Positions 22,201-31,780 of a DNA stretch of 64,000 nt are shown one piece after another. Each line of letters begins with the position of its first letter. The stretch's first letter is position 1. The translations under genes were made by a program, and so were the position numbers. Origin of the DNA: Centropus unirufus. Its lineage: Eukaryota > Chordata > Aves > Cuculiformes > Centropidae. The stretch spans positions 832,187 to 896,186 of the forward strand of contig VYZI01000148.1 of NCBI GenBank assembly GCA_013397695.1, in the 5' to 3' direction. Below the pieces are notes generated by a model. The model saw only the letters and a program-made list of their open reading frames with translations, had not been told where the DNA came from and searched no databases.

Positions 22201-22498
22201 NNNNNNNNNNNNNNNNNNNNNNNNNNNNNNNNNNNNNNNNNNNNNNNNNNNNNNNNNNNNNNNNNNNNNNNNNNNNNNNNNNNNNNNNNNNNNNNNNNNN
22301 NNNNNNNNNNNNNNNNNNNNNNNNNNNNNNNNNNNNNNNNNNNNNNNNNNNNNNNNNNNNNNNNNNNNNNNNNNNNNNNNNNNNNNNNNNNNNNNNNNNN
22401 NNNCTCGCGCTCACCGTCCTCCCCGCGGCGGCGGCGGCGCTGGCGGCGGCCGGGCCTTGCAGCACCCGGGAGAGCGCGGCCAGCAGCATCTTGCGCAT
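7094..22498 (-). CDS. PDHA1: PDHA1, pyruvate dehydrogenase E1 subunit alpha, complete coding region (11 exons, 402 aa)
   Basis: E1-alpha forms the alpha2beta2 thiamine-diphosphate enzyme with PDHB. It decarboxylates pyruvate and passes the acetyl group to E2 lipoate in the mitochondrial matrix. Exons (5' to 3'): 22415-22498, 17887-17955, 16174-16347, 15469-15595, 13893-13984, 13445-13537, 11158-11313, 10864-10935, 8829-8896, 7936-8044, 7094-7258. All borders are AG/GT and all phases agree, giving 402 codons against 390 in human. The extra 12 lie in the presequence. The ThDP motif is GDG at 207-209 and NN at 236-237. The three inhibitory phosphoserines of human (S232, S293, S300) correspond to S244, S305 and S312, in TSVERAA and [12 protein letters not shown]. 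Near-identity to human PDHA1 from residue 52 on makes the call secure. Separate exons with large introns exclude a PDHA2-like retrocopy. Introns hold CR1 copies, the N gap (intron 1) and otherwise unremarkable sequence. Confidence 0.97.
7936..8044 (-). CDS. PDHA1: PDHA1 exon 10
   Basis: The acceptor is ttgttcctag and the donor is AAG|gtatgg. It completes Ser312 and encodes YRTREEIQEVRSKSDPITLL and KDRMVNNNLASIEELK. Reading past the donor gives a spurious longer ORF. Confidence 0.97.
8829..8896 (-). CDS. PDHA1: PDHA1 exon 9 (phosphorylation loop)
   Basis: The acceptor is ctttttag and the donor is AAG|gtactg. It encodes [20 protein letters not shown] then GI. It carries Ser305 (human Ser293, site 1); the codon for Ser312 (site 2) is split across the exon 9/10 junction. 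These are the targets of PDK kinases that switch off the complex. Confidence 0.97.
9315..9813 (+). mobile_element. CR1 LINE 3' fragment (PDHA1 intron 8)
   Basis: Typical CR1 landmarks in order: a GTCCAGAGAAGGGC-like segment (here tccagagaagggcaataaag), GGAGAAAAGGAGGCTGAGGG, GTTCAGATTAGACATC, a CTTCACC block, GCCTGGGAGGTGGTTGAGTC, and the tip ttttccaaccgagcaattctatga. It is 5'-truncated, as most CR1 copies are, and antisense to PDHA1. Confidence 0.9.
10023..10637 (+). mobile_element. CR1 LINE 3' fragment, interrupted by a second CR1
   Basis: The sense CR1 runs from gtattgtgtccagttctgga to the tip ccaacccaaaccattctacga. Its 3' part is interrupted at about 10472-10575 by an antisense CR1 fragment, after which the sense tail (ggctggaactagatgatct) resumes. 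It lies in PDHA1 intron 8, about 200 bp after the previous copy and in the same orientation. Confidence 0.9.
10472..10575 (-). mobile_element. Nested antisense CR1 3' fragment
   Basis: Starts gtcatggaatggtttgggtt and continues through gaaccttaaagaccatctag and gccatgggcagg. This is the reverse complement of a bird CR1 3' end, placed within the tail of the sense CR1 at 10023-10637. Confidence 0.8.
10864..10935 (-). CDS. PDHA1: PDHA1 exon 8
   Basis: The acceptor is gtttatcag and the donor is AAA|gtaagt. It is 24 codons: VDGMDILCVREAAKFATEYC then RAGK. Human differs at a few positions. Confidence 0.97.
11158..11313 (-). CDS. PDHA1: PDHA1 exon 7 (ThDP motif end, phosphosite 3)
   Basis: The acceptor is ctttcag and the donor is AGG|gtgagc. 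It is 52 codons. It contains CENNRYGMG (the NN of the ThDP motif) and [20 protein letters not shown]. Ser244 is equivalent to regulatory Ser232 of human. Confidence 0.97.
11500..12460 (+). mobile_element. CR1 LINE fragment with end of reverse transcriptase (PDHA1 intron 6)
   Basis: The longest CR1 copy in the window, about 960 bp. The 5' part reads as the CR1 reverse transcriptase around its catalytic box (VFINDLDAGL ... MFVDDLNLG, where FVDD stands for the usual F/YADD). It is broken by frameshifts and stops. The 3' part ends with a ggacttgatgatcc-like block (here gatttgaattcagtgatcct) and a decayed tip. It is antisense to PDHA1 and inactive. Confidence 0.88.
13445..13537 (-). CDS. PDHA1: PDHA1 exon 6 (GDG of the ThDP motif)
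   Basis: The acceptor is tgtgatag and the donor is CAG|gtaaat. It is 31 codons: VPLGAGIALACKYFGKNEVC then LTLYGDGAANQ. The GDG at 207-209 starts the ThDP/Mg-binding motif, which exon 7 completes. Confidence 0.97.
13893..13984 (-). CDS. PDHA1: PDHA1 exon 5
   Basis: The acceptor is atttatcag and the donor is CAG|gtatat. It encodes GRKGGCVKGKGGSMHMYAKN and FYGGNGIVGAQ, the glycine-rich KGKGGSMHM segment of the E1-alpha active site region. Confidence 0.97.
14471..14497 (+). repeat. Poly(T) tract (PDHA1 intron 4)
   Basis: T run with a single C interruption, poly(A) in the transcript sense. Confidence 0.9.
15321..15356 (+). mobile_element. CR1 3' tip (PDHA1 intron 4)
   Basis: Only the extreme 3' end remains: ttccagcccaaaccattcta followed by two ATTCTATGA-type units. 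It is a severely 5'-truncated insertion. Confidence 0.8.
15469..15595 (-). CDS. PDHA1: PDHA1 exon 4
   Basis: The acceptor is tttgtaacag and the donor is ACAG|gtttgt. It begins EACCVGIEAAIKPTDHVITA and contains YRAHGFTYARGVPVREILAE, part of the ThDP-binding fold. It ends in phase 1. Confidence 0.97.
16174..16347 (-). CDS. PDHA1: PDHA1 exon 3
   Basis: The acceptor is actttgcag and the donor is CAG|gtaaga. It is 58 codons, phase 0. It begins KCDLHRLEEGPP and includes RRMELKSDQLYKQKIIRGFC, almost the same as human. Confidence 0.97.
17887..17955 (-). CDS. PDHA1: PDHA1 exon 2
   Basis: The acceptor is ...ttttaag before 17955 (the pyrimidine tract is a long T run on the minus strand) and the donor is AAG|gtaaag. 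It is 23 codons: ASRVMVASRNYGDYASEATF then EIK. Human has [20 protein letters not shown]. It spans the presequence cleavage region. Confidence 0.95.
18959..18978 (+). repeat. Poly(A) tract (PDHA1 intron 1)
   Basis: Twenty A in a row, pyrimidine-rich in the PDHA1 transcript sense. No nearby 3' splice site was recognised. Confidence 0.9.
19189..19255 (-). mobile_element. CR1 3' fragment (PDHA1 intron 1)
   Basis: cacagaatatctgaggtcgg, aaggggcctc and ttggtccaactccccc are the reverse complement of a CR1 3' end. It is diverged and in the sense orientation of PDHA1. Confidence 0.75.
21250..21358 (-). mobile_element. CR1 3' fragment (PDHA1 intron 1)
   Basis: atccaattccaacctccctg, ccacaggccgggacacctcc and gctagatctggctgctcaat match the antisense of a CR1 3' end. 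It lies just left of the pyrimidine-rich tract. Confidence 0.78.
21385..21541 (+). repeat. Pyrimidine-rich low-complexity tract
   Basis: About 155 bp almost wholly of C and T, with recurring CACCCTCTCCTCC-like units, running up to the N gap. It is a mirror-repeat-like homopurine/homopyrimidine tract in PDHA1 intron 1 (purine-rich in the transcript). It probably extends into the gap. Confidence 0.85.
21542..22403. other. Assembly gap (862 N)
   Basis: Run of N inside PDHA1 intron 1, starting ten bases past the exon 1 donor. Open reading frames drawn across it are not real. Confidence 1.
22415..22498 (-). CDS. PDHA1: PDHA1 exon 1 (mitochondrial presequence)
   Basis: The ATG at 22496-22498 begins MRKMLLAALSRVLQG, an Arg-containing amphipathic helix typical of matrix targeting and close to human MRKMLAAVSRVL. 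An Ala-rich run encoded by GCC/GCG codons follows, ending GRT. The donor is ACG|gtgagc at 22414-22413, only ten bases from the N run. It ends in phase 0, matching exon 2. Confidence 0.93.
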
Positions 22499-22602
22499 GG
22501 GGCGGGGAGCGGCGGCAGTGCCCGGCGCCGGGTCCCCGTCCTCGAGTCTCCTTCAGCAGCCACCGCCGAGCGCCGCGACCGCCCCTCCAAACCCGCGGCC
22601 AA

Positions 22603-22607
22603 CCAAT
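22603..22607 (+). promoter_or_regulatory. CCAAT box (inverted relative to PDHA1)
   Basis: CCAAT on +, ATTGG in the direction of PDHA1 transcription, about 105 bp upstream of the ATG. NF-Y sites work in either orientation and are common in GC-rich TATA-less promoters. Confidence 0.5.
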
Positions 22608-22666
22608 GCGCGCCCAGAAGCTGCGGGCGGGCAGCGGCGCCCTTCGCCGGCGTCAGCGCTGCGACC

Positions 22667-22678
22667 CGCGCGTGCGCG
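22667..22678 (-). promoter_or_regulatory. NRF-1 binding site (12-bp palindromic consensus)
   Basis: CGCGCGTGCGCG on +, CGCGCACGCGCG on minus, fits the NRF-1 consensus YGCGCAYGCGCR at every position. It lies about 170 bp upstream of the PDHA1 ATG. NRF-1 drives many nuclear genes for mitochondrial proteins, so the position makes functional sense; binding is inferred. Confidence 0.6.
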
Positions 22679-22802
22679 GAGGCGGCGCGTGGCGGGGGCG
22701 GGGGGGGCGCCTCCTGGCGGGGGCAGCGGGGAAGTGCAGGGGCGGCGCGGTTTGGGCAGGAACAGCGTGGAGCGGCGTGGTGGGAAGTGACTTGGAAAGC
22801 TC

Positions 22803-22810
22803 CACTTCCG
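22803..22810 (-). promoter_or_regulatory. ETS/GABP (NRF-2) like site
   Basis: CACTTCCG on +, CGGAAGTG on minus, is the GABP core. It lies at the upstream edge of the CpG island, about 305 bp before the ATG. Further GGAAGTG cores on + lie near 22730 and 22785. GABP often pairs with NRF-1 at mitochondrial gene promoters. Confidence 0.4.
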
Positions 22811-22830
22811 AAGGCAAAATGTGGTGTCGC

Positions 22831-25800
22831 GGCGTGGGGCTGTAGAGACAGGGGGGTCTGTGGACCAGCAGATGGGTTATTGTGTTAGGTTTGTTATCTG
22901 CAGCGAGGAGACTAGAAGTGGTTCCTGTTACAAGAGTTGGGATGTTTTGATGAGAGCCACACGCCTGAGCAGCTGTTTTCCTTGGAACTTGGACAGAACG
23001 TCCCTCTGAGAGCATGTTTTCTTTTTCCCAGACACTGTCCATTCTTTGAGAACGATAATGTTGCCCAAAGTGTTAAAGCAGCACCTTTCCCTTTCACAGG
23101 CATCTCACCCCAAGGAAATGCGGACAAGAACAAGGTTTAACTAAATGCTGAAGAGTCATCACATCACTTCTGCTGACCTCTCCTGCCAGCCTTCTCTCTT
23201 CTCACCACCCGATTACAGGCTCATACTGAGCTCACACGCTGGGTTGCACTGGAATGCCCAAACCGGGTTCACCGCTCACCACCCTGGCTTCACACCTGCC
23301 TGCTGGTTCCCACCCCTGCTTTGCTTCCCTGAGCAGGGCTGACATCACCACCTACATAACCTTCTAGCCAAACATGAAACAGATCCAGCTTCTTGGAAGT
23401 AGCACCCGCCCCAACCTCCAAAGAAAAAAACCAAAACCAACCCCCAAATCCCAAAACAAAGCCAAAAAAAAGCTCAGAAAGTAAATGATGTTCATCTTGT
23501 GATGTTGGCATCCCAAATACTTGTGCCTGCTGAGTCCTGAGCATTGCCCACTCAGCATGTTTGCAGCACAAGTGATAAATACTCAAGGCATAAGTGGCTC
23601 TGAAAATGTGTTCCTCAGGCTACACCCTCAGCCTCCATCAGAGAGGACAGAAAGTAGGTGTCTACTTCCAAAACACAGCTTCACCCAGATCCCCATTTCA
23701 TTGTTCACCTCCTCCTTGGCTGCCCACTCTTTCCACTCACAGGATGCTAACAGCTCATGTGCTTTCTTCTTCATCTTCTCCACAACGCCAAGTAGGAAGA
23801 CAGACAGCCATCACTGTAGACAGATGTTATGAAGAGGCCTAACTTTTTTATGTATTTAGTTAGATTAGAAAAGCAAACCCAGTCTTGCTGGAGGACTGAA
23901 AATTACCGAACTTTCTTCAGCTTTAAGTGCGGGTGGCAGCACAGGGCACTGGCACTGCTCAGCATCCTATCGTTGTGCTACTGCCCTGCAGGTACTCTGA
24001 GGTACGCTGTGTGTTGGTGCAGGCTGAGATGTATAAAAGGTGCAATATGAAACTATCACTTCTCACACCTAAGGGAGGAAAGCCTTAAAAAATTTGAAAT
24101 TACTGTCACTTTTGCTGTCATGTCCCCCCATGAGCAGACAGGCAGGGATGTTTTCAGTTGTCACTAGGGATAAAGCAGTTCTTGCTAACGCACTGAAAAA
24201 GGCAAGTCTACACAGAGGCTTCTTATTTTACTAGTCAGCCCTGCACTACTAAGCAGCTTTAAACTACATTCGCAAAGCAACAAGAGCAACAGCAGCAGCT
24301 GACCTCCAAGAGAAGAAAAAGCGATGTAAAAAGGCCACTATGTTGTTTCAGAAGGCCTATTCGCTGGAGTATCTTCGGTTTGTATAACTTCTCATCCTGG
24401 AAAGCAAGCATAGACTTGCTGGAGGTGGTGTTCTGCAGGCAGGGAGTGGCTCTGCAGCTAGACAAAGCATTATCTTGAAGGTCTGTGTGGAGCTTTTCTC
24501 AGGGTTGCCAAGCTACTGCACCAGCCAGAGAGGTCCCAGGCCACCTATGAATGGTGTAACCATCTCTGCCTGGAAATTGGCAACCTGCACTTGCGTCAGT
24601 CAATAGTGCACCATTGCAGGGAGATCTCTGATGGATTCATGTGCAGTGGCGGCGTTTGTGCGCACACCAGTTATGTTGTTATGGAACACAAACAGTTCAC
24701 AGCATCTTCTTGTCCTACTCAGGTTTATAGAAAGGCCAAATGGCACCTGGGATGGGATGGGATAGGATGACTGCCCCTGTCTGGAGGTGGCAGGATTTGC
24801 TCAGCAGCCTGAGTCACAAACCTGCTGAGGAGAGAGTCGGGAAATGGGCAGGGGAAGCACAGGCTTTGAGGCATTCCTCACTGTGACCCTGCTCTGGCTG
24901 GCTGGTGATAAGAGCTTCCTGCAAACCCTTACATGATGCAACATTTTGGGAGAGATGTGCAGAAAAACCCATTGATATGGAGACCACAAAGGGGCCAAAG
25001 TCCCTGGCAGCAACAGTTGTGCCTCTCTTCATCCCCTGGACTTTTCCTGTCAAGAGAGAATGACCAACTAGGAGGAATGCCTCTGAACATGGGGCTTTTG
25101 TGTGTATGACTGCTGCTCAGTCTCTTTCTCGTCCCTGGGCCTTGTTTAACTTCTCCATATATTATCTCTTCTATATGTTATCTTCTCCCCACCAAGAGCA
25201 AAATTCTCTTCTTCCTCTTCCCATGACTCCTAGTGCTGTTCTTTCCTTCTCTGTCATTTTGAACAAGCTGTTTCTTGTCCTGTCTTCTCCATTGCACTAA
25301 CTCTGTGGCATTCTCACCCTTCCTGCTGCCTCCTTTTTTCCCAGATTTCATTCTTATTAATCGATATTTTTTAGCACCTCCTATTTGGAGAACTGGCCTC
25401 TGGTCACAGGATGGTGAGGCTGTCAGAATTCCCTACAATATACTGTAGAACAAAGATTCACTGTGTTATTCTGTACGTTTGGTGTTCTATAGATGAGGGT
25501 CACCAGCTTTATGTCCAAAGAATGAAGAGTACTGGTACTTGGACTTGAAACAGAAAGCCTGTGGTAAACTCAGGTACCGCTTCTTCACTAAGCAGCACAA
25601 TGAAATAAAGGTTTCAAGAGATCTAGGAAGAGTTTTTAACTCTGCACCTTGTCCTGCTCAAAGAAAAAAATCATATTATTATTATTACAAAAGAAAGCAG
25701 TCAGGCTTTTTTCAAGTTCAGTGCCATCTCTACATGAAAGAAAAAAAGCAGAGCAACTTTTATAGTTATGCATTTATTGATGGATACATTATTAACACTT

Positions 25801-28800
25801 CTAGAAGTCATAGGAAATACTTTTTTTATGGGAAATGAACTATTTTTGTCCTCTCTGGAAATATAGTACAGTTTTTATTTAAAATACCCTTGGCTTTTAC
25901 TTTTCATGGAATTTCATTAATATTTACACATTTTCTCCATAAAAAACCACTTAAAACATCCTGAAATGCTAAAATTGTCCCTCAAAAACACTAACGTAGA
26001 AAGCTTATTCATGAATGAGATAAACAATGAAAAGGAAAACATAATAAAATCATAAGCAAAGAATGACACTAGGAAATAATTTAATGAAAGATGATTATGT
26101 AATATTTCATAACAGAACACTTCACCATGTGTGACTCTAGTATTGACACATCAAGGGTGTGTAACGTGGCAATCAGCCCAAACTCATTGTTTTCTGTTGT
26201 TCTGGGTGTGATCCTGAAATGTTATCATTTTTCGGATTGCAGCTGCTGTTAAAAATGCTCGCTGTTGCGTTAAAGATGGAGAGGAGCATGCAGTGTTTGG
26301 GACTTGGACCAGCTGACCATCCGTCTGCATCCAGGTGAAAGAAACTCTCATCTTATTTCAAGATTCTGAAGCTTCCTGCCTGATTTTTCTTCTTCTTTCT
26401 GTGCCTCTGTAGATCTAACTCACAGAAGGCACCAATGGGGAGGGGGGGACTGGCTTGGAACTTGGACTTGAACTTGGAGGACTGGCTGGGAACTATGGTC
26501 TCGCAGCCTCATCCATGTTGGTCACAGGCAGCAGCCTCCAGGCCTGTGTCCTGGCTTCCTCCTAGGGGGAAGCAGTCAGTTGGCTCCAAAGGGAAGCACA
26601 CAAATGGATGAACATATTCAGATGGGAATGACTGGGGACCAGGTCCTGACACTGAAATGAAGAATTGAGTTATCAAACAGAACAGGTGTAGCCTTAGTTT
26701 CTTTTTCATCTTAAAAACCTGACTCATCAGCTTCATGCAAGATACATCCTCTAGTTCTAAATATATTCCACTTTGTTTGAAAGACCTCCACAGGAACAAT
26801 CCTTTTTCTCCCATTATTCCCCCTTTTGAGCTTTCCTTTTTAATTTCCTGTCATTATTCTTCGTGTCCTTCCCTATCTCATTGTTTTTCTTGCCCAAACG
26901 TTTCTTTTTCGTTGCTCCTCTCTTCCCTTTCTCAGATCTACTTTAGATCTTTCATAAAAATAATGTCTATTTTGCCTCACACATAATTCCTATTCTGTCC
27001 TACATTTTCTAGTAGTTCCTGTTTTAGACAGCAGCACTTCTCCAAACTCACTTTTAATGCAGACACATGCAATCGACATTGACGGGGGAATCAGAACAAT
27101 TAATAACACTGTCAAAATCCTTTTACATAGGCATCCTTATTCTGCTGTGTTCCATTTCGCAGCACCCGATGGATAACATTCCTATCAATACAGCTCTGTG
27201 TGACTCCTGCCTCTTCCCTGGTGGCAATAATGTTTTTGAATGACACTCGTGACCCACCACAGCTCCAAATTCTTGCCTGAAGAATTGTTGCCAGCCCTGT
27301 TGCTCCCTGCCTGCCTTTGCTGGGTTCTGCTCTCTGCTTCCAGATGGGAACCACCCATTTGCGTTCTGTCTTTCAGACCTCTCTTCCAATTTTACAAATG
27401 ACTTTTGCGTTCTCACCCTCTGCTCCAGAGTTCTTGCAGCCCCTCTCAGTTTTATGTGTACCCAGGACCAAAATGGGAGATTCTCTGTTTATCCTTGCTA
27501 ATAAGAAAATTGAATAGTGTGGGCACAGAGAAAGTCCTTGTCCGAATTAGGTCACCAAGAGAATCACGGATGATTGTTTTTTGAATACAGGCTTTTGGGA
27601 GTCTTAGGGGAAAAAACCACGAGAGCTGTGTAGAAAAAGTGCCATCAGGTGGCAGTGCAGCCCAGGGCTGGGAGCTCCTCTGCACTTTGTCCTGCCCTCA
27701 GCAGTGCACCAAGAAGTACCATGAGTCCCAGCAATGACTCAAACTGTTTTAGCAGTAGGGCACGGGCAGTTGCTTTGAGAAGCAACTTGAGAAGATAATG
27801 GCAGGATAATATTAAGGCAACACACTGAAAATAAACTGGTCGCATTAGAAAAGATGTGACTACGTGGCATTGCTTCCCCAGTTTTATTTGTGCTATTTCC
27901 TCTCCCTGAGAACAAGAAGGGGGGGTGTTAGTAGTACCCAGTCTGTTGCCATTGCCCCAGGTACCCTGGTTTCCTCAGGGGAAGAGGTGTCAGGTTTAGA
28001 TTTGTCCTTCAATAATTTTGATGCCTGCCTGGTTTTAATGAAGCTCATAAATTTGAGTGGAATCAAATTTATACAACCCTACGCTCCGCTCCCCACACCA
28101 CACCAAAGAAACAAAACTTTACTGGTTGCAAAGCTTTTTGAACCTCTGCAAAATCCAAGCTAGTCTGAGGGTATGCAGTAAGGGTCAAATATCACCAAAA
28201 AATGCCACCCTGAGCTATGTGTCATGACTGTTCAATACCAGACTCATGACCCGAAGTTATTTTACATTAAGCCTCATTGTCTCTGACATCTTTTAAGGGA
28301 TTGTGATTCATCCCTTGCTTACTCTAGCTTTGTGATGGTACAATGCTACTTGCTTTAGCATGTATACATCTGGATCCATCTGCAGAAAACCTGCAAAGAA
28401 TTATGAGAGAACCCTATGCCTATAAAAGCAGAAAAATAACAAATTTAAGGATATTGTTAATTTGGCTTCCTGAGCTTTGATACTAAGATGGACTTTTGAC
28501 CATTTGTGGAAGACTTGGAAATGAAATTAATCTCTGATGCTTTGGGAAATTATTTTTTTCTTCCATGATTAAGAGTATTCAAAATTAACTTTGATTATGG
28601 AACTTAGACTGTTCTAAATGCATACAAATAGAATGGGGGGTAGGGAGTGAATTACATAAGAAAATAGACTTATGTTTTTCAGCAAGGTGAAGAGCAGTCT
28701 CTCCACTATGAAAACTGTCTGTTCAGATCTTTTCTTTTTTCGGGGGTGGTTGAAATGCATTGAAATGCAAGAGTTTGTTAAGGGAACTTGGCTAACTTCC

Positions 28801-31780
28801 ACCAAACTGCTGAATCTCTTCTGGTAATTTGTGTGTGTCTTCCTGCATGAGTAGAGAAAAGCCTGTATCATTTCCCCATTCCTATGTTTTAAAATTAAAG
28901 ACAGTTTTGTTAGAGCTGAATTGAGCATCACCAGGTGCTGAATGTTACGAGACAATGGCTACACAGTTTTTTTTCCTAAATGCTATTTTTGCAGCAGTTT
29001 CAAATGGAATTGTCCATAGAATTTTGGCCTTAAAACTCAGAGTATTGTGACTGTATTACATTTGGATATTAGAGATTTTCTTGGTTTACTCTCAATAAGG
29101 TAAGTCTTGAAAAAGTGAGCAAAGGCAGTGCTTGCCCAAGGCTTCTCAGTAGCTCTGGCAAGGCTGAATTGGCTAAGGAAAATTTGGAGCTGTGTCCTGG
29201 GCCAGCAGCAGGAAAGGGTGGAAAGAGCTGTAAAAACACAGGGAGAGCTGTGTGGAACTGGGTTTGGGGCTCCTGAAGTCTGAGTGGAGATGGGAAACAT
29301 GGAGATCCCAAGGCCTAGGATCATGTCTCCCCAAGGATGGGAAACATGAGCACTGTGACCTGCTTGAGCAGCACTATTGCCCTGTGAACCTTTCTGCCAG
29401 CAGCGACATCCAGCAGGACTTTCCAGGGCCTTAGTGCAGGCAAAATAAGCAGCAGGGCCATGATAATTTTCTTGCCTCTGGCAGTCAGCTATCCTAGGCA
29501 AATCCTGGCTTTGCCCATGGTTCTTGTTGACCCTGCACAAACATGGCTTTTTATTCCAGCTGTGTACCTCCTTGATGTGTTTCCTTTGCCTACAAACCCT
29601 AGCAGTCTTTGCCTGAAGGGCCAAGGGGAGCTGCAAACATAGACTAGCTTGTAAAAATATTTGCCAAAGAGTAATTCATTGTAAAGTCAGAGGAGAGGGA
29701 AGAAGAGGGGAATGTCTCTTCAGAAAGCAGCTCGTGGAGCCTAGGAAGGGTTACCTGTGTACCTACCATCTTGATGCAAACAAGGTTTCCCATACTAGTT
29801 TTCACATTATGAGTCTTCTCCAGACTCAATAAATCAATTAGAAGCTTCTCATTGATTTCTGTATGTTTTCAGTCAAACCCATTGTGTATTACCTTTCAAG
29901 TACATCAATAGCTGTATATTTGTTGTCAAACACACAATCCCATTACTCTTTGACATAATACTGGCAAATCATGAAAAGATTTTAAGATTTGTGTGGAGGT
30001 TCAGAGTTTGGAAGGCCTGATTAAATCCAGCTGTACTTTAACAACGAGTAAACATGAAGAAGAGTTCGTGTTTGAATACAAACTATTTTTAAGTGTTTGT
30101 TCATTTTACGGTGTCTGCCAAATTAGACAGAGTTTATTTATTTTTGTCTGATTTTGTCTGACTAACTTCAACTGGTTTAAAGACCCATAAATTTAAACAA
30201 CACTGATGCCTTGAATCTTTTTACTACATGGTACCACTTCCCTTTGCTCTACTTTTTCTTCAAGCATTTGTCTCCTGTTTCATACAACAAGCAGTGTCCT
30301 CCCGGATCCTTTGCCAGCTAGACTCCAATATTCTCTTGCTGGTGCCGTATAATGTAGCTGACGGCATTTTTTTTTCCCATCAGAAACTTTAATAGTCACT
30401 CATCTATTTTGAATTATGCTTGTTGGAACGTTTCCCACTTTTTGCAGGTGGCTATTTTTTTCCTCAAACAAAGCTAATACTTCAAGTGAGTCAACTATTT
30501 TGATTTGTGTGTTAGCCAAATAAAACAAATTTGTAAAATTCTCCTAGCCTATTTACTTGAAGCAAGTACTTTTTGGTGAGGAAAGGAACTGTGTGAGTTG
30601 GATGGAGTGGGTACAGGCAAGGAAAACTCATGGTTTATTTTCTTCTACAACAGTATGACAGTAATTTTCAGCACAGCTAACAGAAATTTTTTTTAGTCTC
30701 CTATGAAATGGGTTCTTTTTTTCCCATTAATTTTCATCGATTTTTTAGTGAGAGGAGACAAGCAGACTGAGCATCTGATTTCCACAAAGACTAGAATATA
30801 TACTTTAAAAATATTTGCAGAGTGGCTGCGTATATCTTTCTTGGTTTTTATATGCATTTTGTACGTTTGATGTCCCATCCCCCTCAAGCCAAATTTAACT
30901 CCAAAAAACATTTCAAGCCATTCTAATTGCATCATACAGTTTGCTATTCAGATATCCAGTTCAATTAATGCCTTATAGAATCTGAAGATTTGGAAAAAAG
31001 GGTTGGGTAATCCCATTCCGGAACATATTATGACTGTACATCAATTTCCAATACTAACATACATCCTGAGAGAATTCTAACTGGGAAAACTCAGTGATGG
31101 TAATCATGGCTATCTGTAAGGTATAGGCAGCAATTAAAACAGGAGATATATAGCATTAGATTATTATTTTTACATAGTGTTATGTGGGAAGACTGTTGAA
31201 ATGGAGGAAGACAAAACTACTGTGCAAATTTGGTGTACAGGTCACCATAGTGTGGCCACCAACCACTTGAAAGCTAGTTAGGAAAGATGGACGAAAAGAA
31301 TTTGTGATAGAACATTTCTCAATGGCTGGAAAAGTCTTTGAGATGAGTGATCCAGCTGGCTGACCCAAAGCTGTGTAAATGTTGCAGATTTCCAGTGTGG
31401 ATTTTTTTATAGGTCTTCTAGGAGAAGTTTAGCTGAAAGGGCAGATCAGAAAACAGAAGCAAATGAAATCTGAGCCAGTGTGAATTTTCCTATTATTTTC
31501 CAAACTTTTTGAACATGTACACTCAGTCAGCTGAACGGTTCCCTCATTCATCCTGCATGCTTCTTTCCACTTTCTCTCCAGCAGAAGAAAGGCCAGAGGT
31601 AGAAATATAAAACGATGGCATTTCAGGGTGTTGTATGCAACCAATTTCCTTCTGATGTGGCTTAATCTGGTACTGATTTTAGTAATTAGATCCTGCATTT
31701 GGCCTAGGTATAACTGAAATATTTATGAAGACCCTGCTTGCTTGTTAACTGTAAGTTAAAGAGCATAACGTAGGCAAATA
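22831..31780. other. Region upstream of PDHA1, no gene recognised
   Basis: Mostly AT-rich noncoding sequence. Open frames are short or lack any family signature. The 199-codon minus-strand ORF at 29037-29636 lies in a somewhat GC-richer patch and has low-complexity, non-conserved character. A splice-bounded segment at 26243-26334 is discussed as a candidate exon. No tRNA, CpG island or complete repeat element was seen. Confidence 0.6.
24749..24769 (+). repeat. (GGGAT)n simple repeat
   Basis: gggatgggatgggataggat: four near-perfect pentamer copies, the last with one substitution. Confidence 0.7.

Larger units (their letters stand above)
22404..22830 (-). promoter_or_regulatory. PDHA1: CpG island and promoter of PDHA1
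   Basis: Very GC-rich, CpG-dense sequence runs from the N gap through PDHA1 exon 1 and about 330 bp upstream of the ATG. No TATA box is seen near the start, which suits a broad housekeeping promoter. It contains an NRF-1 palindrome, a CCAAT box, GC boxes around 22691-22710 and ETS-like GGAAGTG sites. The transcription start is not visible. Part of the island may be hidden in the gap. Confidence 0.8.

Noticed and set aside
21090..22888. Very long ORFs on both strands (up to 566 codons)
   Set aside because: They run through the 862-base N gap. Only the minus-strand segment 22415-22498 is coding (PDHA1 exon 1).
29037..29636. 199-codon minus-strand ORF
   Set aside because: The patch is GC-richer, so long open frames are expected. 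The peptide is Ser/Pro/Gln-rich with no domain, and both strands have competing open frames. No splice or promoter support was seen.
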